64,000 nucleotides of DNA from Hyphomonadaceae bacterium (lineage in GTDB: Bacteria > Pseudomonadota > Alphaproteobacteria > Caulobacterales > Hyphomonadaceae): positions 196,795 to 260,794 of the forward strand of contig JADKDU010000007.1 of the NCBI GenBank assembly GCA_016714495.1, read 5' to 3'. Positions 52,194 through 60,302 of this stretch are shown here, piece by piece. Position numbers and translations under genes: made by a program. The notes beneath the pieces are model-generated. The model was given only the letters and a program-made list of their open reading frames with translations. It ran no database searches and was not told where the DNA came from. Each line of letters begins with the position of its first letter. Within the stretch, counting starts at the first letter, position 1.

Positions 52194-52837
52194 GTTCGCC
52201 GGGACAGGCTCCAAGCCAGCATGGTCTGCGCGGCGGCGTAGGTGATCCACACGCTGCCAATGGGCACGGGCTGTTTGGCGAACATGCCGACGGCGATCAG
52301 CGTGTCGCTAGCCATGAAGATCACCGCGCCGAGCTTCGCCATCATCGGCGTTTTCGACATGAGCGCTGCGATCACCATGACGGTGATGATCACCGAATAG
52401 GCCGTGGCGGGGATGGCGAGCCCCATCGCCGCCTGGCCAGGTGCGAACCAGACGCCCAGCGCGATCGATGCAATGAGCACGGCCGCGGCGAACGGCCAGC
52501 CGCTGCGGTTTATGCCTTCGCGGCGAATGATTGTGATGAAGGCCGCCGAATAGAATACGTGCGCAAGGCCGAAGGCCGCCATGCCGCCGACGAACAGGCC
52601 GTCGAGCTCGAGCAGCACGTCGCCAGCAGCCGAGAGCAGCAGGCCGACGCCGACCAGGATGGCGCGTTGGCTCAGCGCGTAGAGTCCCAGAACGAGGATG
52701 CCGGAGCATTTCCACACCGGTCCCCATGGCTGGTCGAGTTTCACCCATTCGTTCGCAAGGTGCGATGCGGCCAACAGCGCGCCGGCGATGAAGAGGATCT
52801 GAGCGGTGTTGGCGCGTGGCGCGGGGGCGTCGGTCAT
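52190..52837 (-). CDS. Lysoplasmalogenase family membrane protein (YhhN/TMEM86)
   Basis: 215 residues with about seven or eight helices. The family signatures GDVLLELDGLFVGGMAAFGLAHVFYSAAF and GAVIFMASDTLIAVGMF contain conserved acidic residues in the membrane (the D of GDVLL and the SD of MASD). The relatives hydrolyse alkenyl-ether lysophospholipids or are uncharacterised. Convergent with yggS. Confidence 0.9.
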   Translation of the reverse strand: MTDAPAPRANTAQILFIAGALLAASHLANEWVKLDQPWGPVWKCSGILVLGLYALSQRAILVGVGLLLSAAGDVLLELDGLFVGGMAAFGLAHVFYSAAFITIIRREGINRSGWPFAAAVLIASIALGVWFAPGQAAMGLAIPATAYSVIITVMVIAALMSKTPMMAKLGAVIFMASDTLIAVGMFAKQPVPIGSVWITYAAAQTMLAWSLSRRT

Positions 52838-52939
52838 GTCTGCTGGCTAGCGCCGTGCGCGGGCGCTGTCGATTTCACGTTGGGGAAACGGCTGTGCGGA
52901 AACTCTTCCTACGCTTGTGGGAAGGACTGCGGGGCAGGC

Positions 52940-53452
52940 TCAGATCCTGATCTCCAGCGCATCGCCGTGCCTGGCGTCGGCGAGCAACGCCAGTAGGTCG
53001 GGTAAGGCGCAGGCGACACATCCCTCTGTGGGCGCATAGTCCTGCCGCGCCACATGCAGGAAAATCGCGCTGCCCTTGCCGGGGATTACGGGGTGGTCGT
53101 TGTAGCCGAGCGGGACGATCAGGTCGTAGACATGATCCTCGCGCCACAGCTTCTCGTGGCTGGCGCGGTAGGGCGTCAGGATGGGCCGATTGTAGAACGG
53201 GTCGGCCGGGTCATCGCACCAGCCGGCTTCGCGGATCAACTCAACTCCGGGCAGGCCAGTCGCAGGTGCGGCAATCCTGTCAGGACGCCACAGAATCTGC
53301 CGCATTGTCCATACGCCGGCGGGACTTGCGCCATCGCCCTCGCGCTTCGAATCGGCCGGCGTTACGCCGCTTCTGCCGACGGCGCAGCGCACTTCGTGGC
53401 CGCGCCAGCGGAGTTGTCCTGTGGAAGTGGCGATAAAAGCGGCGTTATCCAT
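52940..53452 (-). CDS. L,D-transpeptidase (YkuD) family protein
   Basis: 170 residues. The YkuD catalytic motif is visible near the C-terminus as FLHVA-x4-APTEGCVACA, with the nucleophile cysteine near 145; ASPAGVWTM and YDLIVPLGYND also match. There is no obvious signal peptide, so its export is unclear. Such enzymes cross-link or trim peptidoglycan. Divergent from the CenR-like gene, sharing a 98-bp gap. Confidence 0.85.
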   Translation of the reverse strand: MDNAAFIATSTGQLRWRGHEVRCAVGRSGVTPADSKREGDGASPAGVWTMRQILWRPDRIAAPATGLPGVELIREAGWCDDPADPFYNRPILTPYRASHEKLWREDHVYDLIVPLGYNDHPVIPGKGSAIFLHVARQDYAPTEGCVACALPDLLALLADARHGDALEIRI

Positions 53453-53550
53453 GGGGTTGTCCGGCTCGTAACGGCTTCCTTGCGCGGAACATACTCCCTA
53501 GACTTGCCAAGTCCCGCACGAAAGATGCGCGGCATGGAGACGCCTCAGAC

Positions 53551-54237
53551 ATGACCACCGCCAAGACGATCCTGCTGGTCGACGATGATCAGGACCTGCG
53601 TGAGGCGCTGGCCGAGCAGTTCGAGCTGCATGAGGGATTCCGGATCGAGCATGCGGGCTCGGCGGGCGAGGGCATCAAGAAGGCGGAGGAGATGCGCGCC
53701 GACCTGATCATCCTTGATGTCGAACTGCCGGACATGGACGGGCGCGACGCCTGCCGCCTGATGCGCAAGCATGGCATCGCGGCGCCGATCGTTATGCTGA
53801 CTGGGCAGGTGACGGATGCTGACGCGATCCTCGGCCTCGATAGCGGCGCTAACGATTACGTCACCAAGCCCTTCAAATTCTCGGTGCTGCTCGCTCGTGT
53901 GCGCGCACACTTGCGCACGTTCGAGCAGAGCGAGGATGCGATCTTCCGGCTGGGGCCTTACGAATTCCGTCCGGCGCAGAAACTGCTCATCGACGACAAG
54001 GAGCGAAAAATCCGTCTCACCGAGAAGGAGACGAACATCCTGAAGTATCTCTATCGCGCGGGCGGCAAGCCTGTCGGGCGCGAGGAGCTGCTGTCGGAAG
54101 TGTGGGGCTACAACGCCAACGTCACCACGCACACGCTGGAGACCCACATTTATCGCCTGCGCCAGAAGGTGGAGCCCGATCCCGCCAATGCGCGCTTGCT
54201 GCTGACGGAAAGCGGCGGATACCGGCTGCAGGCATAG
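53551..54237 (+). CDS. cenR: OmpR-family response regulator, CenR-like
   Basis: 228 residues. Receiver domain with acidic DDD near 11-13, phospho-acceptor aspartate in LIILDVELPD (about 56) and the conserved lysine in YVTKPF; then a winged-helix DNA-binding domain (RLTEKETNILKYLYRAGGK...VWGYNANVTTHTLETHIYRLRQK...YRLQA). The wing and C-terminal match the CenR envelope regulator of Caulobacter, an essential factor. No adjacent kinase (CenK is elsewhere). Neighbours the YkuD gene, which fits a cell-envelope role. Confidence 0.85.
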   Translation: MTTAKTILLVDDDQDLREALAEQFELHEGFRIEHAGSAGEGIKKAEEMRADLIILDVELPDMDGRDACRLMRKHGIAAPIVMLTGQVTDADAILGLDSGANDYVTKPFKFSVLLARVRAHLRTFEQSEDAIFRLGPYEFRPAQKLLIDDKERKIRLTEKETNILKYLYRAGGKPVGREELLSEVWGYNANVTTHTLETHIYRLRQKVEPDPANARLLLTESGGYRLQA

Positions 54238-54338
54238 GCGAGATGACGGGGCGTAAACCGGCGCCCAGTTGCATCCAGCGCCGAGTAGGCCGACACTCCT
54301 TCCAATAAGGCGGGACACACCGCCGATCGGGACGAGAG

Positions 54339-55367
54339 ATGATGATGCTCCGCTGTGCGGGCCTTGCGGCCATTCTTGTCATTGCGATCAGCCCAGGCGC
54401 TGCGTTCGCGCAGGGCGCGGCGAAGTATGAGCCGCCGCGAACGGCTTCGGGCAAGCCAGACCTTCAGGGCGTCTGGAGCTCGGCGACGGCGACCACGATG
54501 GAGCGGCCTGCCGGCTATCCGCTGGTCATCACGCGCGAGCAGGCTGATGCGATCGAGGACGGCACGCTGTTCAACAAGCGGATGAAGACGCAGGCAAGCT
54601 ATGTCGATCCCAAGGAAGGCGCGCCAGAGAAGGGAAAGCCGCTGCCGCCCGTTGGCAATTACGATGTCGCCTATACCGATCCGGGTTCGCGCGTGATTTC
54701 GATAGGCGGCGAGCTGCGATCTTCCTGGATCGTCTATCCCGAGAACGGGAAGATCCCAGCGCTGACGCCGGAGGGGAAGGCGATCCAGGCCGCCTCTCCG
54801 CAGCGCGTTGGCTCGGGCTACGACAATCCGGAAGAGCGGGGATTGGGCGAGCGGTGCATCCTGATGTCGGGCGGGCCGCCTTTGCGCTCGGGTCTCTACA
54901 ACAACAACGTGCAGATCGTGCAGACGCCTGAGAATGTGATGATGATGGTGGAGATGGTGCACGACGTGCGTGTCGCGCGCTTTTCCAGCGAACATCGCAA
55001 GGACGGCGTCGAGCAATGGATGGGTGATCCCATCGCGCGCTGGGATGGCGACACGCTCGTGATCGAGACGACCAACTTCCATCCCGGTCAGCGCAGCGAA
55101 CGGACGACGATGAGTGTGACGGGCAAGATCACCGAGCGCTTCACGCGCATCTCTGACCGGCAGATGCTCTATCAGTTCGAGATCGACGATCCGAAAACCT
55201 ACACAAGCGTGTGGCGTGGCGAGACGGCGCTCAACCGGCTCGACGACAGCATCTTCGAATACGCCTGCCATGAGGGCAATTACGGGCTCAACAACATCCT
55301 GTCGGGCGGCCGGCAGAATGATCTGAAAGGCATTTCCGTGAAGGCTGGCGCAGAGCGGGAAGAGTAG
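54339..55367 (+). CDS. Secreted protein of unknown function (PDLQGVW family)
   Basis: 342 residues with a signal peptide ending GAAFAQG. The mature N-terminus PPRTASGKPDLQGVWSSAT belongs to a widespread family of exported proteins seen in soil and aquatic bacteria; WDGDTLVIETTNFHPGQRS, ERFTRISDRQMLYQFEIDDP and the end FEYACHEGNYGLNNILSG are typical. The function is unknown. Three ATGs lie at the start; the first is listed. Confidence 0.75.
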   Translation: MMMLRCAGLAAILVIAISPGAAFAQGAAKYEPPRTASGKPDLQGVWSSATATTMERPAGYPLVITREQADAIEDGTLFNKRMKTQASYVDPKEGAPEKGKPLPPVGNYDVAYTDPGSRVISIGGELRSSWIVYPENGKIPALTPEGKAIQAASPQRVGSGYDNPEERGLGERCILMSGGPPLRSGLYNNNVQIVQTPENVMMMVEMVHDVRVARFSSEHRKDGVEQWMGDPIARWDGDTLVIETTNFHPGQRSERTTMSVTGKITERFTRISDRQMLYQFEIDDPKTYTSVWRGETALNRLDDSIFEYACHEGNYGLNNILSGGRQNDLKGISVKAGAEREE

Positions 55368-55370
55368 GAC

Positions 55371-55985
55371 CTACGCGCAGCCCTCGACATACTGGATGCT
55401 AGGCCCGCCGGCGTGGACGGCGCCGACTTTTCCTGTGCCGTCGACTTCGTAGACGATGCCGCGTGCAGCTTCATCTTCGACATAAGGCTCGGAGCGCGGG
55501 CCGCCGGCCCATGCCGTGATGTATTCGGCGGGCTTGTCCTGGTATTTGTGGGGCGTCGCTTTTGCAGCGTCGCCATAGGCCAGCTTCACCGTGTAGGCCG
55601 CATCGCCGATGCCGAGGCCCTTGTCGGTTTTCACCGGCGAGAGCTCGACCAACGAGATGCGCGTCAGCTTGCCTTCCTGGATCATCACGAGAAGGCCTTC
55701 GGGCGCGCGCTCCGGCCGGAACTCGTCGCATGATTCACGATCAGGTCCGCCAACTGCATCGGGGTTGGAATCTGGGCCGAGCGCCGTGGTCACTTCAGCG
55801 AGCGTCATGCCGATCTTCAGCGGACCCCAGCCATCGGCGGTCAGGGCGTCGTTGGTTGTTGCGCTAGAGGCAGGAGAGGGCGTCTCCGTTGCAGCTGGAC
55901 CTTCCAGCCCCGATACGGTCGGTTCTTGTGATGCAGGCGAGCAGGCTGCGAAAGCCAGTGCGGAGAGGAGGGCGATGCGCTTCAT
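55371..55985 (-). CDS. Hypothetical lipoprotein
   Basis: 204 residues with a signal ending FAAC (cysteine at 15) and a Ser/Thr/Pro-rich linker up to about residue 50. The remainder holds LKIGMTLAEVTTALG, a helix-turn pattern reminiscent of the SmpA/BamE-type fold (residues 55-70), and a pair of single cysteines. No family I recognise. Convergent with the preceding gene (stop-to-stop 3 bases). Confidence 0.7.
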   Translation of the reverse strand: MKRIALLSALAFAACSPASQEPTVSGLEGPAATETPSPASSATTNDALTADGWGPLKIGMTLAEVTTALGPDSNPDAVGGPDRESCDEFRPERAPEGLLVMIQEGKLTRISLVELSPVKTDKGLGIGDAAYTVKLAYGDAAKATPHKYQDKPAEYITAWAGGPRSEPYVEDEAARGIVYEVDGTGKVGAVHAGGPSIQYVEGCA

Positions 55986-56042
55986 GATGCGGCTCCGGTC
56001 TATGTTCCCGCGAGCATATAGGCTCGAACCGGCTCAGGGCGA

Positions 56043-56858
56043 TTAGGTCGGCACAGTCACGCTGACAGTAACGGGCACGTGGTCGCTCGGCTTCTCGCCG
56101 CCGCGCTCTTCCGGATGGATCTGGTAGCTGGCGATGTCGACCAGCGGCGTTGCGCGCTTGTCGGCCCACCAATGATCGAGACGGCGGCCGCGGTTCGAGA
56201 GTCTCCAGTCGGCGGCGCGATAGCTCCACCAGGTGTAGAGCTTCTCGCTCGCTGGATGCTTGGCGCGGGCGATGTCGGTCAGCTTGCCGTCGGCGAGCAC
56301 GCGCTTGAGGCCATTCGTCTCGGCTGGCGTGTGGCTGACCACGTTGAGCAGCTGGCGGTGCGACCAGACATCGTTCTCTTCAGGCGCGATGTTTATGTCG
56401 CCGGCGACCAGCAGAGGCGGGGCGGATCGTTTCGCGGCGCGCGCGGCATAGAAATCGTGCATGCGTTCGACGAAATCGAGCTTGTGGGCGAATTTCTCGT
56501 TCAGTTCGGGGTCGGGGATGTCGGCGCCTGCGGGCACGTAGAGATTCTGCACCTCAAAGCCCGCCACCTCCACGGCGGCGCAGCGCGCATGGCCGTGGCG
56601 GCACAGGCCCGGCGTCTCCAGCGCCTTCACCGGCAGCTTGGAGACGATGGCGACGCCGTGCATGCCCTTCTGGCCCGACAGATGGATGTGCCTGTAACCG
56701 GCCGCTTCGAACGCCTTCCGGGGGAACTGGTCATCGAGGCATTTGATCTCCTGGAGGCACAGGACATCGGGCTTCTCCCGCTTCAGGAAGGCGACGACGC
56801 GATCGATGCGGAGACGAACCGAATTGATGTTCCAGGTCGCCAGGGAAAGGCGGTTCAT
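56043..56858 (-). CDS. xth: Exodeoxyribonuclease III
   Basis: 271 residues, base-excision repair AP endonuclease and 3'-5' exonuclease. Motifs: ATWNINSVRLRI (metal-binding Asn), CLQEIKC (Glu near 37), NLYVPAG, VAGDINIAP (Asp/Asn), WWSYR, RRLDHWW and PSDHVPV with the catalytic His. A normal length for the family. Single gene. Confidence 0.96.
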   Translation of the reverse strand: MNRLSLATWNINSVRLRIDRVVAFLKREKPDVLCLQEIKCLDDQFPRKAFEAAGYRHIHLSGQKGMHGVAIVSKLPVKALETPGLCRHGHARCAAVEVAGFEVQNLYVPAGADIPDPELNEKFAHKLDFVERMHDFYAARAAKRSAPPLLVAGDINIAPEENDVWSHRQLLNVVSHTPAETNGLKRVLADGKLTDIARAKHPASEKLYTWWSYRAADWRLSNRGRRLDHWWADKRATPLVDIASYQIHPEERGGEKPSDHVPVTVSVTVPT

Positions 56859-57293
56859 GTCGTCGGGGAGGCCGTTGGTTGGGGGCTTCAGTCTGCCTCA
56901 GACAATCGGGTGCGCCGCCTCCCAAATCAAGGAAAAGCACCTGCGGGTTGCGGTTTTTAGCGGGGGAGCATGCGTGGACGGCGTGTCATGCCGATTTTGC
57001 CACAACAAACGCGCCCGGCCGCGGGGACAGCCAGGCGCGCTTTGCGCCCCGGGGGCGCGATGGGGCCGGGGGATAGCTCCGGCTTTCGAATTCCACTGCG
57101 AGCGCCTGCGGGGGGAAGCTCAGGCGCGAGCGGCTCCGATCCACGTGGCAATTAGGTCACGACATCCAAGATTTGTCACGACAAACATGGTTAAATTTGT
57201 AGGCATCACTGACGTCGCGTTGCTTCACAAGAGCGGGAGCAGCCAGGCCCGGAATCCGGAAGCAGGCCCCTGAACGCCGGACGCATCCCTTGA
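56859..57293. other. Intergenic region between xth and LolA-like gene
   Basis: About 435 bp between the start of xth and the stop of the LolA-like gene, both on the minus strand, so only the xth promoter is required. I see a 7-bp GCGCCTG/CAGGCGC inverted repeat (57102-57127) and a GC-rich palindromic GCGCCCCGGGGGCGC near 57044, but no gene or named site. Confidence 0.4.
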
Positions 57294-58073
57294 TCAGCGG
57301 CGATCATCGCCCGAGTCGCTGGGATCCTTGACTACGAATAGCGACGGCTTCAGTGCGACGTTCTTCTTCATGTCGGCAAGTTGGACGCGCGTTTCCGCGC
57401 CCGTGCCGTCGACCTGACGCCAGCCGAGCAATTCGAAGTCGCTCGAACGGAATTGCAGGATCATCTTGCCCTCCGCTTCGCCGGTCTTGTCGACCAGCGT
57501 CACGAAGTGCGAACCGTTCGATGTGGCGACGTCGGTGACGCTGCCGTCCTTCTTCAGGTCGATGTTCGAGCGCAGGAAGAGATGCAGCGGCGTGGAAGCG
57601 AGGGGGATCGCGTCATACGCTTTGCGCTTGGGCTCTTCGATCGAGACTGTCGTACCGTCCGACACAATGAAAATGGGCTCTGGCGAGGTGTATTCGAAAC
57701 GCACCTTGCCGGGGCGGTTGATGTAAAACGCGCCAGACGAGGGCGACCCGGCTGGGTCGACCTGAGAGAATCGACCCTGCACGGTCTTGGTGTCGGTCAT
57801 CGCCTTGGCGACGCGGTCGATAATGGTGTTGCGGTCCAGCGTAGCGGGCGCCTGGATCTTGATGAGTTCGGCATCGCCCGGCCTATTGATTGCCGGCGCA
57901 GGCTTCGCGACGGGCCTGGCGGCCGGCGGCGAGAATTTCACCTCGACAGGTTTTGCCGCTGGCGTGGTCGCAATGGGCAGGGCGACAGGCTGCGGGGCGG
58001 GCTGCACGGGGGCGGCCAGCGCCTGCGGGCTGACGGACAGGGCGAGGGGCAAGAGTGCGGACAGGATGCTCAT
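57294..58073 (-). CDS. LolA-like outer-membrane lipoprotein carrier
   Basis: 259 residues starting MSILSALLPLALS. Signal peptide (about 1-20), an Ala/Pro-rich linker (about 25-65), then the LolA fold: IIDRVAKAMTDTKTVQGRFSQVDP, GAFYINRPGKVRFEYTSPEPIFIVSDGTTVS and LHLFLRSNIDL. LolA shuttles lipoproteins from LolCDE to the outer membrane. A longer start (58142) is possible. Long Pro-rich linker is unusual compared with E. coli LolA. Confidence 0.85.
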   Translation of the reverse strand: MSILSALLPLALSVSPQALAAPVQPAPQPVALPIATTPAAKPVEVKFSPPAARPVAKPAPAINRPGDAELIKIQAPATLDRNTIIDRVAKAMTDTKTVQGRFSQVDPAGSPSSGAFYINRPGKVRFEYTSPEPIFIVSDGTTVSIEEPKRKAYDAIPLASTPLHLFLRSNIDLKKDGSVTDVATSNGSHFVTLVDKTGEAEGKMILQFRSSDFELLGWRQVDGTGAETRVQLADMKKNVALKPSLFVVKDPSDSGDDRR

Positions 58074-58197
58074 GCTGGGCAACCTCGTCTTCGGGACCGG
58101 CGAAAACAAGACGCCGGGAAGGTTTTTTCGCCGTGTTTTCATGAACATCGGTTCAGTCCTGGTGGCGTTTGTCGCGGTCATGGAGGAAGCTAACGCT

Positions 58198-58599
58198 ATG
58201 GCGCCGAAACAGTTTCATGAGGTGGTGATGGGCTTTCCGGAGACGGAACTGTCAACAGCCTATGGCAAGCCCGCTTACAAGGCGTTCGGCAAGTTCCTGA
58301 CACGTCTGCGTACGGAGGATGACAGCATCGTGCTGGGGTGCGTGCCGCTAGATGAGCGCGAGATGTTGTGTGAAGCCGATCCTGAGACGTTCCATTTTAC
58401 CGATCACTATCGGAATTACCCGTATGTGCTGGCGCGGCTGAAGCGGCTCGATGTGAAAACGCTGCGCGGGTATCTGGACCGTCAGTGGCGCCATAATGCG
58501 CCCAAGAAGTGGCTGAAGGCTTGGGAGGAGGGAGCGCCGCTTCCGCCTGTCACAAAGAAGGCGGCGAAGCCGAGAACCGGGTCGAGGAAACTGAAATGA
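58198..58599 (+). CDS. MmcQ/YjbR family DNA-binding-like protein
   Basis: 133 residues. Compact family (DUF419) with MGFPETELSTAYGKPAYKAFGKFLTRL and YPYVLARLKRLDVKTLRGYLDRQWRHNAPKKWL. A GGAGGAA ribosome site at 58182 fits the ATG at 58198. The Lys-rich tail ends TKKAAKPRTGSRKLK. A function beyond a CyaY-like fold is unknown. The next gene overlaps its stop. Confidence 0.88.
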   Translation: MAPKQFHEVVMGFPETELSTAYGKPAYKAFGKFLTRLRTEDDSIVLGCVPLDEREMLCEADPETFHFTDHYRNYPYVLARLKRLDVKTLRGYLDRQWRHNAPKKWLKAWEEGAPLPPVTKKAAKPRTGSRKLK

Positions 58600-58889
58600 G
58601 AATGCTGCTTATACTCGTGCTGTTGGGCGCGCTCGCCGTTGGAGGCTTCCTGACACGGCCGGGCGAGGAGGCGCAGAAGAGAAACGCCGACGCCGAAATC
58701 GCCAAGGCGAACGGAAGCGACGGCATCGGCGCGCTGATCGACTCTGTAGTCGGCGGCATCACACGCGAAGCCAAGTTCGAGGACATGCTGGTGGCGACGA
58801 AGTATACGGTAACGCAGGGGGGCTCGACCGTGCTTGAATGCCTCGGCGCCTATGCGCAGTTCTTCTGCTCGAAGAACGAGACGAAATAG
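58596..58889 (+). CDS. Small membrane-anchored two-cysteine protein 1
   Basis: 97 residues. An N-terminal hydrophobic anchor (MLLILVLLGALAVGGFL), a TRPGEEAQ turn, then a soluble domain ending VATKYTVTQGGSTVLECLGAYAQFFCSK. The two cysteines, in ECLGAY and FFCS, are 9 residues apart and probably form a disulfide. The same layout recurs in the next gene. Starts four bases before the MmcQ stop ends. Family unassigned; resembles DUF4359-type layout. Confidence 0.75.
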   Translation: MRMLLILVLLGALAVGGFLTRPGEEAQKRNADAEIAKANGSDGIGALIDSVVGGITREAKFEDMLVATKYTVTQGGSTVLECLGAYAQFFCSKNETK

Positions 58890-58927
58890 CGCTATAGCGA
58901 TTTCGGGCAGGGCAAACGGAGATACCG

Positions 58928-59209
58928 ATGCGGGGTTTCCTGTTCCTCGTTTTTCTTCTCGCGGCAGCCGGCGCCGGCGGGTATTATACCAAGCCGGGCG
59001 AAGGCCTGCATCGCGGCGTGGCGAGCGTGCTGATGCAGCAGGGCAAGGTCGCGCGCCCTGATCCGGCGACAGGTCGGTACGCGTTCGACGATTTCTATGT
59101 CGCCACGCTCTCGCGCATGAGTTCGGGGGGGAATGACGTGTTGCAGTGCTGGGGCGCGTTCACGCGCTTTCTCTGTGTCGGACCAGCCGAGGCCAGCACG
59201 CAACCCTAA
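58928..59209 (+). CDS. Small membrane-anchored two-cysteine protein 2
   Basis: 93 residues, paralogue of the preceding gene: hydrophobic anchor, YTKPGEGLH turn, then FDDFYVATLSRMSSGGNDVLQCWGAFTRFLCVGP. The two cysteines (QCWGAF, FLCV) are at matching places. The pair looks like an ancient tandem duplication encoding periplasm-facing proteins; function unknown. Confidence 0.7.
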   Translation: MRGFLFLVFLLAAAGAGGYYTKPGEGLHRGVASVLMQQGKVARPDPATGRYAFDDFYVATLSRMSSGGNDVLQCWGAFTRFLCVGPAEASTQP

Positions 59210-59315
59210 TGCGGCGGCATCTGACGGCGGGCGGCGAGACGCTCTCGTGCTTGGGCGCATACCACGTAACGGTGCGCCAGTCGCCGGATTGAGCGGCGTC
59301 ACAGCGACAAACAAA

Positions 59316-59343
59316 AAAGGCCGACCCGCGAGGGCCGGCCTTT
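59316..59343. terminator. Rho-independent terminator
   Basis: AAAGGCCG...CGGCCTTT stem with an inner CCC/GGG pair, A-run on the left and T-run on the right; bidirectional, between gene 59209 and the convergent cold-shock gene. Confidence 0.85.
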
Positions 59344-59392
59344 CTCTTGCTGTCCGGGGCGCGGCTGCACGCGCCAACCGGGCAGGGCAGTC

Positions 59393-59602
59393 CTAGGCGG
59401 TCTTGAGGTTGACGGCAGACATCTTGCCCGAGCGCTTGTCAGCTTGCTCTTCGAAGGTGATCTTCTGACCGTCGACGAGGCCGCGGAGGCCGGCGGCTTC
59501 CACCGCGCTGATGTGGACGAACACATCCTTCGAGCCGTTGTCCGGCTGGATGAAGCCGTAGCCCTTGGTGGTGTTGAACCACTTCACTGTTCCGGTAGCC
59601 AT
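59393..59602 (-). CDS. Cold-shock protein (CspA family)
   Basis: 69 residues, single OB-fold. RNP1 KGYGFIQP and RNP2 VFVHISAV motifs bind single-stranded RNA/DNA. Highly conserved. Its upstream region (59603-59950) is unusually long for this window, as expected for a long 5' leader, though I see no specific cold-box motif. Confidence 0.95.
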   Translation of the reverse strand: MATGTVKWFNTTKGYGFIQPDNGSKDVFVHISAVEAAGLRGLVDGQKITFEEQADKRSGKMSAVNLKTA

Positions 59603-59950
59603 AGTAAGTCTTCCTTGCGTACGTGACGACGGTCGCGCGAACGCGATCCGCCTGGTTGCATCAAGTGTTAGGTGGATGTCGTCAGCGTGCGCAGGGTAGC
59701 GCGGCCAAGTCGTCGGCCGAAACTCGATCCACAGACTATAGCCCAGATCGGCCTTGGTGGCAAAAGCTCCTGCGCAGCGCGACCAAACAGCTGAAAACCA
59801 GCCATTCGCGATGCTTTCGCTTGATTATGACCGTCCGGGAGCGCATTTCATATGTGTCGTTCTTTGATGAGCGCCGGCATTTGCCGCGCGGGGACGCCAG
59901 CGGCGCGCATCGGACGGCAAGGCCGGACGCGACGCCGACAGGAGATCCCG
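59603..59950. other. Divergent region upstream of cold-shock gene
   Basis: About 350 bp between the cold-shock gene (minus) and the small coiled-coil gene (plus), so it should hold both promoters and the cold-shock 5' leader. No further gene, terminator or named site is evident. Confidence 0.4.
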
Positions 59951-60229
59951 ATGAGCTTGGAAGAACGCATCCCCGAAATGTCGGAAAAGGAGCTGGAGAA
60001 CCTCCAGGCCAATGCCGAACGGATTGCGAAGGGCGCCGTCTCAAAACAACAGGCCGAAGCCGAGCGGCTGCTGCCGATCATCGCCGAGGCGATGGTGACG
60101 CGCAAGGCCGCACGCAGCGTCGAGATGGCCGAGAAGAAAGTGACGCGCCAGAAGGAAATGGCCGCCACACGCGCGCGCAAGGCCGCGTCAAAGAAAGCCG
60201 AAGCTGATGCAGCGGCGGAAGTCGATTAG
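59951..60229 (+). CDS. Small charged coiled-coil protein
   Basis: 92 residues, very rich in Ala, Glu, Lys, and predicted all-helical: MSLEERIPEMSEKELENLQANAERIAKGA...AEAERLLPIIAEAM...KKVTRQKEMAATRARKA. A conserved small protein of Caulobacterales-type genomes in my recollection, with unknown function. GGAGATCCCG precedes the ATG. A strong terminator follows. Confidence 0.8.
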   Translation: MSLEERIPEMSEKELENLQANAERIAKGAVSKQQAEAERLLPIIAEAMVTRKAARSVEMAEKKVTRQKEMAATRARKAASKKAEADAAAEVD

Positions 60230-60251
60230 GTTATTGGCGCAAAGCCAAATG

Positions 60252-60280
60252 AAAAGGCCGGCTCGATGAGCCGGCCTTTT
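60252..60280. terminator. Rho-independent terminator
   Basis: 13-bp perfect stem AAAAGGCCGGCTC / GAGCCGGCCTTTT with a GAT loop and a T-rich tail; serves both the gene ending 60229 and the convergent ftsK. Confidence 0.94.
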
Positions 60281-60302
60281 GTTTTGTGGGAACGGCAGGC
60301 GC

